From: Massilia soli
Lineage (GTDB): Bacteria; Pseudomonadota; Gammaproteobacteria; Burkholderiales; Burkholderiaceae_D
Direction of reading: 5' to 3'
DNA length: 64,000 nt
NCBI RefSeq assembly: GCF_016809835.1
Contig: NZ_JAFBIL020000008.1
Coordinates: 269,694 to 333,693 of the forward strand
Of the stretch, positions 16,263 through 25,641 are shown piece after piece. Position numbers and translations under genes: made by a program. Within the stretch, counting starts at the first letter, position 1. The number at the start of each line of letters is the position of its first letter. Under the pieces are notes generated by a model. It did not search any database, was not told where the DNA came from, and worked only from the letters and a program-made list of their open reading frames with translations.

Positions 16263-18455
16263 TTACGCCTTTTTCAGGCTGTGGTTTTTAAGCGGCAGGT
16301 CGCGCACGCGCTTGCCGGTGGCGGCGAAGATCGCGTTCAGCACCGCTGGCGCGGCGACGGCAATCGTCGGCTCGCCCACGCCGCCCCAGAAGCCACCCGA
16401 CGGCATCGTGATGGTCTCGACCTTCGGCATCTCGTCCATCTTCAATACCTGATACGTGCTAAAGTTGTCCTGCTCCATGCGGCCATCCTTGAGCGTGCAC
16501 TCGCCATACAGCGCGGCCGACAAGCCATACACGAACGAGCCCTCCACCTGCGCCTCGATCTGCTGCGGGTTCACTGCGTGGCCCGGATCGGTGGCCGCCA
16601 CGATGCGGTGAATCTTCAGCTTGCCGTCCTTGCTGACCGAGACCTCGGCGCAGGCCGCGACATAGCTGCCGAAACCCATGGTCTGCGCCAAGCCGCGGAA
16701 CACGCCCTTCGGCGGCTTCTTGCCCCAGCCCGCGCGCTCGGCGACGGCATTGAGCACCGCCAGGTGCTTCGGATGGTTGGCCATCAGCTTGCGTCGCAGC
16801 GCCAGCGGATCCTGCTTGGTGGCGTGCGCGATCTCGTCGATGAAGCACTCGAGGTAGATCGCGTTCTGGTTCAGGTTCACGCCGCGCCAGAAGCCGGCCG
16901 GCACCGGCGGATTGCGCATCGCATGGTCCACCAGCAGGTTGGGGAAAGTGTAGCCGATCGACGCGTCGGGACCGGGCGCGTTCAGGCCCTGGAACACGAC
17001 CGGGTCCTTGCCGTCCTTGATATTTTGCGGCAGCACCGACGCCAGGATCGACTGTCCCGAGATACGCATGTGCAGGCCGGTGACCTCGCCCTTGGCATCC
17101 AGGCCGGCGGTCAGTTTGCACTGGGTGACCGGATGGTAACGGCCATGCAGCATGTCTTCTTCGCGCGTCCAGATCAGTTTGACCGGCGTGCCGGGCATCT
17201 CCCTGGCGATCGCCACGGCCTGGCGCACCCAGTCGTGGGTGGCGCCGCGGCGGCCAAAACCTCCGCCCAGATGGATTTTATAGACCTCGCACTTTTCAGG
17301 CGGCAGGCCGGACGCTTCGGACGCCGCGGCCAGTGCCGCTTCGCCGTTTTGCGTCGGCGTCCACACTTCGCATCGCTCCGGCGTGAACTTCACCGTGGCG
17401 TTCATGGTTTCCATCGTCGCGTGGTTCTGGTGCGGGTACGAATACACCGCCTCCACCTTGCGCACCGCCTTGCCGATGGCCGCGCGCGCGTCGCCCTGCT
17501 GGTGGCCGACCACCGCATCGGCCGCTTCCAGGCCCGCCTTCAGGGTCGCAGCCACATCGGCGCTCGAGAGCTTGGCGTTGGGGCCTTCGTCCCACACGAT
17601 CGGCAGCGCATCGAGCGCGGTCTTGGCGCGCCACCAGGTATCGGCCACCACCGCGACAGCGCTATCGCCCACCTGCACCACCTTCTTCACGCCGGGGCGC
17701 TTGAGTACTGCGGCGGCGTCGAAGCTTTTGACCTTGCCGCCAAATACAGGGCAGTCCTTGATCGATGCGTTGAGCATGCCGGGCATGGTCAGGTCCATGC
17801 CGTAGATTTGCGCGCCGGTGGTCTTGTCGACCGTGTCCAGCCTCGCCAGGCGCTTGCCCGCCAGCTTCCAGTCCTTCGGGTCCTTCAGCTTGACGTCGGT
17901 GGGCACCGCCAGTTTGCCGGCGGCTGCCGCGACCTTGCCGTAGCTGGTCTTGCGGCCGGTCGGCGTGTGCGTGATTACGCTGCTCGACGCCGTGCACTCG
18001 GCCGCCGGCACTTTCCACTCGTCGGCCGCGGCCTGCACCAGCATCATGCGCGCGCTGGCGCCGCCCTTGCGGACATAGTCTTGCGAACCGCGGATGCCCT
18101 GGCTGCCGCCGGTGGAGAAGCTGCCCCATGGCCGCTTGCGCGCCAGGTTCTCGCCCGGCGTCGGATATTCGGTGGTGACGCGGCTCCAGTCGCCGTCGAG
18201 TTCTTCGACGACCAGCTGTGCCAGCCCGGTCAGCGTGCCCTGGCCCATCTCCGAGCGCGCGATGCGCACCACGATGGTGTCGTCGGGTCGCACCACCACC
18301 CAGGCGTTGACTTCGGGCGCGGCCGCGCCTTGCGCCTGCGCGTCGCCAAACGGAATGTGGAAGGCGACCATCAAGCCGGCGGCGCTGGCCGCGGAGGTTT
18401 TCAGGAAGCCGCGGCGCGATGGCGATGCTGGCACTGCGTTGTCGTCGCGGCTCAT
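16263..18455 (-). CDS. iorB: Molybdopterin-binding aldehyde oxidase/isoquinoline 1-oxidoreductase-type large subunit (IorB-like)
   Basis: 730 residues with a twin-arginine signal near the N terminus ([22 protein letters not shown]), so the enzyme acts in the periplasm. Family markers are [69 protein letters not shown] and [22 protein letters not shown], the last with the catalytic Glu region. These enzymes hydroxylate N-heterocycles or aldehydes using Mo-cytosine dinucleotide and pass electrons to the 2Fe-2S subunit. The start overlaps the small-subunit stop (ATGA). Downstream, soxX follows after 16 bases. The substrate cannot be predicted. Confidence 0.88.
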   Translation of the reverse strand: MSRDDNAVPASPSRRGFLKTSAASAAGLMVAFHIPFGDAQAQGAAAPEVNAWVVVRPDDTIVVRIARSEMGQGTLTGLAQLVVEELDGDWSRVTTEYPTPGENLARKRPWGSFSTGGSQGIRGSQDYVRKGGASARMMLVQAAADEWKVPAAECTASSSVITHTPTGRKTSYGKVAAAAGKLAVPTDVKLKDPKDWKLAGKRLARLDTVDKTTGAQIYGMDLTMPGMLNASIKDCPVFGGKVKSFDAAAVLKRPGVKKVVQVGDSAVAVVADTWWRAKTALDALPIVWDEGPNAKLSSADVAATLKAGLEAADAVVGHQQGDARAAIGKAVRKVEAVYSYPHQNHATMETMNATVKFTPERCEVWTPTQNGEAALAAASEASGLPPEKCEVYKIHLGGGFGRRGATHDWVRQAVAIAREMPGTPVKLIWTREEDMLHGRYHPVTQCKLTAGLDAKGEVTGLHMRISGQSILASVLPQNIKDGKDPVVFQGLNAPGPDASIGYTFPNLLVDHAMRNPPVPAGFWRGVNLNQNAIYLECFIDEIAHATKQDPLALRRKLMANHPKHLAVLNAVAERAGWGKKPPKGVFRGLAQTMGFGSYVAACAEVSVSKDGKLKIHRIVAATDPGHAVNPQQIEAQVEGSFVYGLSAALYGECTLKDGRMEQDNFSTYQVLKMDEMPKVETITMPSGGFWGGVGEPTIAVAAPAVLNAIFAATGKRVRDLPLKNHSLKKA

Positions 18456-18952
18456 GCTTTGTCTCCCACGTGCTGGATGGTCAGGCCGGCCGACTTGGCG
18501 TCGCCGCCCTTGGCCACCACCTTGATGGCGGCGCGGATGCGGTTGTAGGTGCCGCAGCGGCAGATGTTGGTCATGGCCGCGTCGATGTCGGCGTCGGTCG
18601 GCTTGGCTTTTTGCTTGAGCAGCGCGGCGGCGGCCATGATCATGCCCGACTGGCAGAACCCGCATTGCGGCACGTCGAGCGCGGCCCAGGCTTTTTGTAC
18701 CGGGTGGCTGCCGTCCTTCGACAGGCCTTCGATGGTGATGATCTTCTGCTTGTCGGTCACTGTCGACACCGGGCGCACGCAGGTGCGGGTCGGCTCGCCA
18801 TCGATATGGACGGTGCAGGCGCCGCAGGCGGCGATCCCGCAGCCGTATTTGGTGCCGGTCAGTCCAAGCTGCTCACGCAGCACCCACAACAGCGGCGTGT
18901 CGTCTTCCGCCTCGAATTCGCGGTCCGTGCCGTTGACATTCAGCTTCGCCAT
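18452..18952 (-). CDS. iorA: 2Fe-2S small subunit of the molybdenum hydroxylase (IorA-like)
   Basis: 166 residues starting [30 protein letters not shown] at 18952 with AGGAG upstream. Two iron-sulfur clusters are clear: the plant-type set in [20 protein letters not shown] plus TRTC, and the second set in [14 protein letters not shown] and [15 protein letters not shown]. It transfers electrons from the molybdenum site of the large subunit to a periplasmic acceptor, probably a cytochrome c. It is the first gene of the operon running to the FccB-type flavoprotein; the 260 bases upstream should hold the promoter. Confidence 0.92.
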   Translation of the reverse strand: MAKLNVNGTDREFEAEDDTPLLWVLREQLGLTGTKYGCGIAACGACTVHIDGEPTRTCVRPVSTVTDKQKIITIEGLSKDGSHPVQKAWAALDVPQCGFCQSGMIMAAAALLKQKAKPTDADIDAAMTNICRCGTYNRIRAAIKVVAKGGDAKSAGLTIQHVGDKA

Positions 18953-19214
18953 GCAGTGCTCCTGTAGTGGGTTGATCATGCGAGTGCCGTGTATATTACA
19001 TCCGTTCAACACTGGCCGCACCGTCGCGACCCGGTGTTTTTTTCGGGTATTTACAGGGCGAACGCGGATACCGATGTAGTTTCCATATCGCATTTTCCCT
19101 CGCTGAATTGCACCGAACATGGCCACATGTTAAGATTCGCCCGTGTCTGCCTGAACAACGCGGCACGTCTCTCATCGGCCCAGCTCCGCCGTCTTTAGCC
19201 ACAGCGGAACAGCC

Positions 19215-19613
19215 ATGTCCATTTCTACCCCTACTCCACAGCGCGTGCTTGTCATCGACGACAACAGCGACGCCGCCCACATGCTTTGCGATCTGGTCGC
19301 CATCCTGGGGCATGACACGCGTTACGCGCTCGATGGCCCTGCAGGGATAGCGCAAGCCGAGGCGTTCAAGCCTGACGTCATCTTCCTCGACATTGGCATG
19401 CCCGGCATGAATGGCTTCGAGGTCTGCATCGCCTTGCGCGCGCTGGCCGTGCTCGAGCGCACCTGCATTGTCGCGCTGACCGCATGGACCGATGCGGCAA
19501 CGCGGCTCAAATGCCAGCAATGCGGTTTTCACTTCCATCTGGCCAAGCCGGCGTCGATCGACCTGATCGAAAGTATCGTCGTCCAGGCAGCTGCGGCGCG
19601 CCGGCTGAACTAA
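19215..19613 (+). CDS. Single-domain response regulator (CheY-like receiver)
   Basis: 132 residues, one receiver domain only: VLVIDDNSDAAHML (acidic pair), VIFLDIGMPGMNGFEV (phospho-accepting Asp), VALTAWTD (Thr switch) and HLAKPASIDL (Lys). No output domain follows. Such proteins act as phosphorelay or stand-alone switches, often with hybrid kinases. No kinase lies nearby. The start at 19215 has GCGGAACAGCC upstream, a moderate ribosome site. Confidence 0.9.
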   Translation: MSISTPTPQRVLVIDDNSDAAHMLCDLVAILGHDTRYALDGPAGIAQAEAFKPDVIFLDIGMPGMNGFEVCIALRALAVLERTCIVALTAWTDAATRLKCQQCGFHFHLAKPASIDLIESIVVQAAAARRLN

Positions 19614-19781
19614 GCACTGGCCGGACCGGGCACCTGGTTCAAGGCTGCCGGCACTGGCGCATTCGCTTCGCGGCGAGAATTGCAGCGCACAGAGCGGCGT
19701 CCCGGCGGGGCTGGCATAATAGTTAGGTGCCTTCGGGTAAATGCCCGACATTTTCCTAACGTCCTTCAGCAAAGAACCAGC

Positions 19782-21248
19782 ATGACATCCACGACAGTGC
19801 CTGATACCGGTCTCCCCCTCGACATGATCATCTTCGGCGGCATGGGCGACCTCGCGATGCGCAAGCTGCTTCCAGCGCTCTACATGGCTTACCTGCACGG
19901 CAACCTGGAGCCGACGACCAGGATCCTGTCCACCGGACGCCAGCAGTTCGACCGCGCAGCCTATCTCGCCCATGTTGAAGAACATTCGCGCTCCTTCATC
20001 GCCAGCACCAACTTCGACCAGCGCACCTGGGACGGCTTCCTGCAGCTGCTTGAATACGTCAGGCTCGACGTACAGGCCGCACCCGACTTCAGCGCGCTGG
20101 CGCAGGCCTCGCGCGCAGGTGCGCAGCGGGTGTTTTACCTGTCGACCGCACCGTCGCTTTTCATCACCATCTGCGACAAGCTGTCCGATGCCGGACTGGT
20201 CGACAAGAACGCCCGTGTCGTGCTCGAAAAGCCGCTGGGCCGCGACCTGGCCTCCGCGGTCGACATCAACGAGGCGGTCGGCAAGCATTTCGCCGAATCG
20301 CAGATCTACCGCATCGATCATTACCTGGGCAAGGAAACCGTACAGAACCTGATGGTGCTGCGCTTCGGCAACTCGATCCTGGAACCGCTGTGGCGCGCGC
20401 CGAACATCTCCAGCGTGCAGATCACCGTGGCCGAGGAAGTCGGCGTGGGCAGCCGCGCCGGGTTCTACGACAGCACCGGGGCCATGCGCGACATGGTGCA
20501 GAACCACCTGCTGCAACTGCTGTGCATCGTCGCGATGGAGCCGCCGACCTCGCTGGCGCCGGACGCCGTGCGCGACGAAAAGCTCAAGGTGCTGCGCTCG
20601 CTGCGCCGTTTCAGCCTGGCCGACATCGCACGCGACACGGTACGCGGGCAATATGTGCGCGGCGTCAGCGGCAACGAGGAAGTGCCGGGGTACATGGAAG
20701 AGCCGAACGTTCCGGCCGACTCGAAGACCGAAACCTTCGTCGCGCTGCGCGCCCACGTCGACACCTGGCGCTGGTCGAAAGTGCCGTTCTACCTGCGCAC
20801 CGGAAAGCGCATGGAGCGCCGCTCGTCGAAAATCGTGATCGAATTTACCAACCCGCCGTTTCCGCTGTTCCCGGAAACCCCGGGCGGCGTCGCCAACCGC
20901 CTGGTCATCGAACTGCAGCCGGAAGAAGCGATCAAGCTGCAGATCATGGCCAAGCAACCGGGCAGCGGCATGCAGATGCAGCAGGTCGAACTCAACCTGG
21001 ACCTGCAATCGGCCTTCCAGCAGCGCCGCGCCGAAGCCTATGAACGCCTGCTGATCGACGTGGTGCGCGGCCGCCTGACCCACTTCATGCGGCGCGATGA
21101 ACTGGAAGCGGCGTGGTCGTGGGCCGATCCGATCATCAACGGTTGGGGCGTGCTGGGCGAGAAGCCGGATGCCTATGCGGCCGGTTCGCGCGGGCCGAGC
21201 GCGTCGTTCGCGCTGCTGGCGCGCGATGGCTTCAACTGGATCGAATAA
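19782..21248 (+). CDS. zwf: Glucose-6-phosphate 1-dehydrogenase
   Basis: 488 residues. The N-terminal NADP fold MIIFGGMGDLAMRKLLPALY and the substrate motif YRIDHYLGKETVQNL are diagnostic, with the Lys of VLEKPLGRD and the later TWRWSKVPFYLRTGKRM. It catalyses glucose-6-phosphate to 6-phosphogluconolactone, the entry to the pentose phosphate and Entner-Doudoroff routes. No pgl or edd gene is adjacent, so this is a lone zwf, perhaps a second copy. The usual GGTGDLA is GGMGDLA here, a mild change. Converges with the alcohol dehydrogenase gene 21 bases on. Confidence 0.95.
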   Translation: MTSTTVPDTGLPLDMIIFGGMGDLAMRKLLPALYMAYLHGNLEPTTRILSTGRQQFDRAAYLAHVEEHSRSFIASTNFDQRTWDGFLQLLEYVRLDVQAAPDFSALAQASRAGAQRVFYLSTAPSLFITICDKLSDAGLVDKNARVVLEKPLGRDLASAVDINEAVGKHFAESQIYRIDHYLGKETVQNLMVLRFGNSILEPLWRAPNISSVQITVAEEVGVGSRAGFYDSTGAMRDMVQNHLLQLLCIVAMEPPTSLAPDAVRDEKLKVLRSLRRFSLADIARDTVRGQYVRGVSGNEEVPGYMEEPNVPADSKTETFVALRAHVDTWRWSKVPFYLRTGKRMERRSSKIVIEFTNPPFPLFPETPGGVANRLVIELQPEEAIKLQIMAKQPGSGMQMQQVELNLDLQSAFQQRRAEAYERLLIDVVRGRLTHFMRRDELEAAWSWADPIINGWGVLGEKPDAYAAGSRGPSASFALLARDGFNWIE

Positions 21249-21269
21249 GCACCGTTCGCGGTCAACGCG

Positions 21270-22292
21270 CTACGGCACCAGGACGGCTGCGCCATCGAAG
21301 GCCCCCTCGCGCAGGGCGGCCAGGGCCTGGTTGGCCTGGTCCAGCGGAAACACCGTCACTTCCGTGACCAGCGGACACTCGCTGGCGAGCCGGAAGAACG
21401 CGACGCCGTCGGCGCGTGTCAGGTTGCTGACCGAACGCACAATTCGCTCGCCCCACAGCACGGAATACGGAAACGACGGGATGTCGCTCATGTGAATACC
21501 CGCGCAGACCACACTGCCCCCCTTGCGGACCGTCGACAGCGCCATCGGCACCAGTGCGCCGTCAGGCGCAAAGATGATCGCGGCGTCGAGCACTTGGGGT
21601 GGCCGGTGCAGCGTGTCACCTGCCCACACCGCCCCGAGCTTGCGCGCAAAACGCTGCGAACGCAGATCGCCTGGCCGGGTGAAAGCGTACACCTCGCGGC
21701 CCTGGTGGCGCGCGATCTGCGTCAGGATATGCGCCGCCGCGCCGAAACCCAGCAGCCCGATGCGGCGTGCCCCATGCGTCATCGCGTACGCCCGGTAGCC
21801 GATCAGTCCCGCGCACAGGAGCGGCGCCGCGTGGACGTCGTCATAGCGCTCGGGCAACCCAAAAGCGTAGCCGGCTTCGGCCAGCACGTATTGGGCATAG
21901 CCGCCGTCGCGGTCGTAGCCGGTAAAACCAGGCGCATCGCAGAGGTTCTCGGTCCGTGCCTGGCAATACGGGCAGGCACCGCAGGTGATGCCGAGCCAGG
22001 GGACGCCGACGCGCTGGCCCGGCCGCCATGCACGCACGCCGGCGCCGCACTGCTCCACGGTACCGACAACCTCATGGCCAGGGATCAGCGGCTGGCGATG
22101 CGGCGCCAGCTCGCCATCGGCAATGTGCAGGTCGGTGCGGCACACGCCGCATGCGCGCACGCGCACCAGGATTTGACCCGGGCCGGGCTGCGGTACCTCG
22201 ACCTGCGCGGCGCGCAGCGGGGAACCCGGCTGGTCGAGCAGCATCGCCCGCATGGTTCGGGCGGCGGCAGCGGTAAACTGCGGGGGCATCAT
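21270..22292 (-). CDS. Zinc-dependent alcohol dehydrogenase
   Basis: 340 residues of the medium-chain dehydrogenase family. Catalytic zinc ligands appear in ACGVCRTDLHIADGE and LIPGHEVVG; the structural zinc cysteines are in GITCGACPYCQARTENLCD. The nucleotide fold follows (RIGLLGFGAAAHILTQIA). Relatives in this AdhA-like branch oxidise ethanol and other alcohols with NAD+. It sits alone, divergent from the Met-rich lipoprotein gene with 290 bases between. Confidence 0.9.
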   Translation of the reverse strand: MMPPQFTAAAARTMRAMLLDQPGSPLRAAQVEVPQPGPGQILVRVRACGVCRTDLHIADGELAPHRQPLIPGHEVVGTVEQCGAGVRAWRPGQRVGVPWLGITCGACPYCQARTENLCDAPGFTGYDRDGGYAQYVLAEAGYAFGLPERYDDVHAAPLLCAGLIGYRAYAMTHGARRIGLLGFGAAAHILTQIARHQGREVYAFTRPGDLRSQRFARKLGAVWAGDTLHRPPQVLDAAIIFAPDGALVPMALSTVRKGGSVVCAGIHMSDIPSFPYSVLWGERIVRSVSNLTRADGVAFFRLASECPLVTEVTVFPLDQANQALAALREGAFDGAAVLVP

Positions 22293-22578
22293 GGCCTGGT
22301 ATCGTACCCACGTTATGCAGGATCGCGTAGCGCCCGGGCGACGGCAAGGTCCATCCCGGACGGACGCGGCAAATTTCCGCTTTAAGCTAGCACGGGCAAC
22401 GACGGCAACGCCACACCTTACCTTCCATCAATCGCGTGCGTACAACAGCGCTACTGCGACCCCGGGAGAACTAAAAGCGTTGAGGACGAATCGAACATGC
22501 ATGGACGCGCGCCGCGATTCGGATCACCATGACCGTGCGCGCCGCGCGTGCGCTGAATCCACCACAAGGAGATCTATC

Positions 22579-22980
22579 ATGCAGATCGGCTTCAACTTAC
22601 TCGCCCGTGTGCTGGCCGCGCTGGCCATGGCGGCGTCGCTGGGCGCCTGCGCTTCGCAAGAATACGGCTCAAACACCGCCGCAAACAATCCCGGGCAACG
22701 ATCTGGCAGCACGCCGGATAGCGCCGCGTCGACGGCTACGCCGTCTGGCGGCACAACAATGGGGAGCGGAACGATGGGCGGTATGCAATCTGGCGGTCCG
22801 ATGATGTCCGGCCAGATGGACAAGAATGCGATGTGCACCATGTACCGCAACATGCAGGGCGCGACCGAAGAACGGCGCCAGGCCATGATGGACCAGCAGA
22901 TGCAAGGCATGTCCCCCGAGATGCGCCAGCGGCACATGCAGATGATGCGGCAGGAGTGTCAGCAACCCCCTGAGCGCTAG
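22579..22980 (+). CDS. Met-rich small lipoprotein
   Basis: 133 residues, ATG at 22579 with AAGGAG upstream. The signal ends in LGACAS, a lipobox, so it is lipid-anchored. The rest is low-complexity Gly/Ser/Thr followed by a Met/Gln-rich stretch (GTMGGMQSGGPMMSGQM, QAMMDQQMQGMSPEMRQRHMQMM) with two Cys. Met-rich periplasmic proteins may bind copper(I), but that is a guess. No recognised family. Confidence 0.75.
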   Translation: MQIGFNLLARVLAALAMAASLGACASQEYGSNTAANNPGQRSGSTPDSAASTATPSGGTTMGSGTMGGMQSGGPMMSGQMDKNAMCTMYRNMQGATEERRQAMMDQQMQGMSPEMRQRHMQMMRQECQQPPER

Positions 22981-23149
22981 CAGGTCTGGCAGGTGCGCCA
23001 GGCTACGTGCGGCATCGCGGGCGGGCCGCGGTCGGAGCGCCCGCGCAGCGGGCTGAACGCGGTGACATGCTTGAAGCGCCTGGGTTGAAACGGCTGCGGA
23101 AGACCGACGGACTCGTCGCAGCGAGCGCGGCCCGGTGAACCAGGCATGC

Positions 23150-23725
23150 CTAAAACTCGCCCGCCGCCCCGCGTTCGAGCATTTTCAGCAGCGTCGCGCG
23201 CACCCGGTGCAAGGTAACGCTGACGTCCGGGGGGAGTTGCCTGCCCATCTTGATCAGCATGTCCATGTTCATCGTATAGATCCACAATCCGTCGTCGCGC
23301 TCGACGACCGAGATTCGGCATGGCAGGAACGCCGCCATGTTGGGACTGAAGTCGACCATTTGACGCGCTGCGGCCGGGTCGCAGTACGAATACACCTTCA
23401 GGAACTTTTCTGGTTTTCCCGAGCGCAGCTCCAGCTCTTTCGAGATCGGCAAGTCGCCGACCGCGCGGATATTATCTTCGGCAGCCACACTGGTGAACGC
23501 CTCCTCGATTTCGGCAACCGTCACGCCCGGTTTTACTTTGCGCGACCAGGTCGTGGCGACGGCAATGTCGCCGTCCGAATCGACCCATGCCGACATCATC
23601 CGCCCCGCTTCGGCCGCGGCGCCAGGCTGGGTATTGACGACGGTCCTGACAGTCGAACAGCCAGCGCCAAGCATCACAGCGGCAAGCGCCACGGCCATTA
23701 CGCCAACCCGTCCCAGTCCTTGCAT
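23150..23725 (-). CDS. DUF302 family lipoprotein
   Basis: 191 residues. The N terminus MQGLGRVGVMAVALAAVMLGAGCS has a lipobox with Cys23. The DUF302 core is seen in IRAVGDLPISKELE, VYSYCDPAAARQMVDFSPNMAAFLPCRISVVERDDGLWIYTMNMDMLI. DUF302 proteins are frequent in sulfur-oxidation loci and are thought to handle sulfur or electrons in the envelope, but their biochemistry is unsettled. The two conserved Cys (in SYC and LPC) could be redox-active. Single gene, convergent with the Met-rich lipoprotein. Confidence 0.85.
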   Translation of the reverse strand: MQGLGRVGVMAVALAAVMLGAGCSTVRTVVNTQPGAAAEAGRMMSAWVDSDGDIAVATTWSRKVKPGVTVAEIEEAFTSVAAEDNIRAVGDLPISKELELRSGKPEKFLKVYSYCDPAAARQMVDFSPNMAAFLPCRISVVERDDGLWIYTMNMDMLIKMGRQLPPDVSVTLHRVRATLLKMLERGAAGEF

Positions 23726-23868
23726 GCGTTTACCCTCCCGATCGATTCAACACCGGCGCGTGGCCGAACCGGGAGGATAGAGCCTGCAAGGGCACAAAGC
23801 AAGCAGCATGTATCGTGCGCAAACAGCACTACCCAGGGCGGCGCGCAGGACCGAACCACGCCAAGCGG

Positions 23869-25470
23869 TCAGCCTGCCAGCGCGAGGCGCGACACCGGCG
23901 TGCCAAGGCGTGCCTTGGCGCTCGGCTGCGCGGCGCTGGCCGAAGCCAGCTTGAACTGGGCCACTGTCGCGGCCAGGCGCTCGGCCTGTTCCTGCATGCT
24001 CTGGGCGGCGGCGGCGGCTTCCTCGACCAGCGCCGCGTTTTGCTGGGTAACTTCATCCATCTGGGTGATCGCCAGGTTGATCTGTTCGATACCCGAACTT
24101 TGTTCCTGGCTGGCGGCGGCGATTTCGTCGAGGATGCTGGTGACGGCTTGCACCGAAGCGACGATCTGCGTCATCGTCGCGCCCGCTTCATCGACCAGCG
24201 CGCTGCCGGCGTCGACGCGGTTGACCGAGTCGCCGATCAGTTCCTTGATTTCCTTGGCCGCCGCCGCCGAACGCTGGGCCAGCGTGCGCACTTCAGACGC
24301 GACCACCGCGAACCCACGGCCCTGCTCGCCCGCACGGGCAGCCTCGACCGCGGCATTCAGCGCCAGGATATTGGTCTGGAACGCGATGCCGTCGATGACG
24401 CTGATGATCTCGACGATCTTGCGCGAGCCATCCTTAATCGAAGCCATCGTCTCGACCACGCGGCCCACCACCGTGCCGCCCTTGATGGCGATGTCCGAGG
24501 CGCTCTTGCCGAACTGCTTGGCCTGCTGGGCGTTGTCGGCGTTCTGGTGAACGGTGCTGGTCATCTCTTCCATCGAACTGGCAGTCTCTTCGAGGCTGGC
24601 CGCTTGCTCTTCGGTGCGCGCCGACAGGTCGGCATTGCCCACCGCGATTTCGCGCGCGCCGACGTTGACGCTCTGGGCCGCCTGCTGGACGTCGTGCAGG
24701 GTCTGGCTCAGGCGCACCCGCATCGCATCCATCGAGAACAGCAGGCTGTCGTCGTCGTTGCGGTGCAAGTCGACCGGCACCGAGAAGTCGCCCCCGGCAA
24801 TACCCTGGGCAATCCGCGCCGCATAGTCGGGCTCGCCACCGAGCTGCTTCATCACGTTGGCGATCAGCCAGCCCATCAGCGCGATACCGGACACCAGCGC
24901 CAGCACCGCCAGCGTCAGGCTGATCGTCACCATCTTCTTGGTGAACGCTTCCATCTCGGCGCGGGTGACCGCCACCGCTTCGTTCTTGGCCTTGGAGAAC
25001 TTGGTCAGGCGGTCGCGGATCTGGCGCCACAGCGGCGTTTCTTCCTTGGCGATCATGGCAATCGCCGCGGCCTGGTCGGCGGCGGCCAGCGCGACGACCT
25101 GGGCCTGCACCGGCTGCTGTTGGGCGCGGATCGCGATGATCTCCTTGAACACGGCCAGTTCGGCCGGGCTGTTGGCCAGCAATTCAAGCGCGCGCGCCTG
25201 CTGGCGCGCAAATTCGGCCGCTGCATCGTCCAGGTTCTTGTAGGCGGTGCGGTTGGCCGGATCCATCACGACATTGCGCAGCGCCTGGCCCATTTGCAGC
25301 CCCTGGGCGTACATCGTGGTGGCGGTCTGCAGTTCGGCCTGGTCCTGGTTGATGAAGTGTTCGAACTTGTCCTTGGCGCTGAAGGTCGCCACCAGGGCGG
25401 CGGACAGCGCCAGCAGGAACAGGCCGAAGCACAGCGCCACGGTCAGGCAAAGTTTGGTTTTGAGTTTCAC
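23869..25470 (-). CDS. Methyl-accepting chemotaxis protein
   Basis: 533 residues with two membrane helices (about 7-30 and 185-210), a periplasmic four-helix sensor between them (rich in Ala/Gln), a HAMP linker (about 212-265) and the signalling coiled coil with the hairpin [44 protein letters not shown]. It belongs to the Tar/Tsr-like class common in Burkholderiales. The ligand is unknown. There is no C-terminal NWETF-like pentapeptide. It lies upstream of, and divergent from, the MBL-rhodanese gene; the shared region contains the conserved promoter element at 25516-25535. Confidence 0.93.
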   Translation of the reverse strand: MKLKTKLCLTVALCFGLFLLALSAALVATFSAKDKFEHFINQDQAELQTATTMYAQGLQMGQALRNVVMDPANRTAYKNLDDAAAEFARQQARALELLANSPAELAVFKEIIAIRAQQQPVQAQVVALAAADQAAAIAMIAKEETPLWRQIRDRLTKFSKAKNEAVAVTRAEMEAFTKKMVTISLTLAVLALVSGIALMGWLIANVMKQLGGEPDYAARIAQGIAGGDFSVPVDLHRNDDDSLLFSMDAMRVRLSQTLHDVQQAAQSVNVGAREIAVGNADLSARTEEQAASLEETASSMEEMTSTVHQNADNAQQAKQFGKSASDIAIKGGTVVGRVVETMASIKDGSRKIVEIISVIDGIAFQTNILALNAAVEAARAGEQGRGFAVVASEVRTLAQRSAAAAKEIKELIGDSVNRVDAGSALVDEAGATMTQIVASVQAVTSILDEIAAASQEQSSGIEQINLAITQMDEVTQQNAALVEEAAAAAQSMQEQAERLAATVAQFKLASASAAQPSAKARLGTPVSRLALAG

Positions 25471-25515
25471 GGTTTAGGTACTCCAGAGAAAGTTTCCGCA
25501 TGGAATTCAATTATC

Positions 25516-25535
25516 GCTTCATGCGCATATAATTA
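25516..25535 (+). promoter_or_regulatory. Shared promoter/operator element, copy 1
   Basis: GCTTCATGCGCATATAATTA contains a perfect TATAAT (25528-25533) two bases after the block GCTTCATGCG. The same 20 bases recur with two changes on the opposite strand at 37469-37488, upstream of the SoxH-like gene. Here it precedes the MBL-rhodanese gene (start 25642). There is no clear -35, so an activator or special recognition of the upstream block is likely. Inference from repetition only. Confidence 0.5.
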
Positions 25536-25641
25536 CTATGCAGAAACAGGAAATTCAGCGGCCTGTCGCATCTGATCCACACCGGAAGATCGACGCCCAA
25601 ATGGCGCGCCGACGAAAAACCAGGTTTGCTATCGTGAGGCC

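Noticed and set aside
15954..18548. Plus-strand open frame of 864 codons
   Set aside because: Antisense to soxX and the molybdenum hydroxylase genes; high GC removes stops. No motif or ribosome site.
18996..21083. Minus-strand open frame of 695 codons
   Set aside because: Antisense to zwf and the receiver gene; no recognisable domain.
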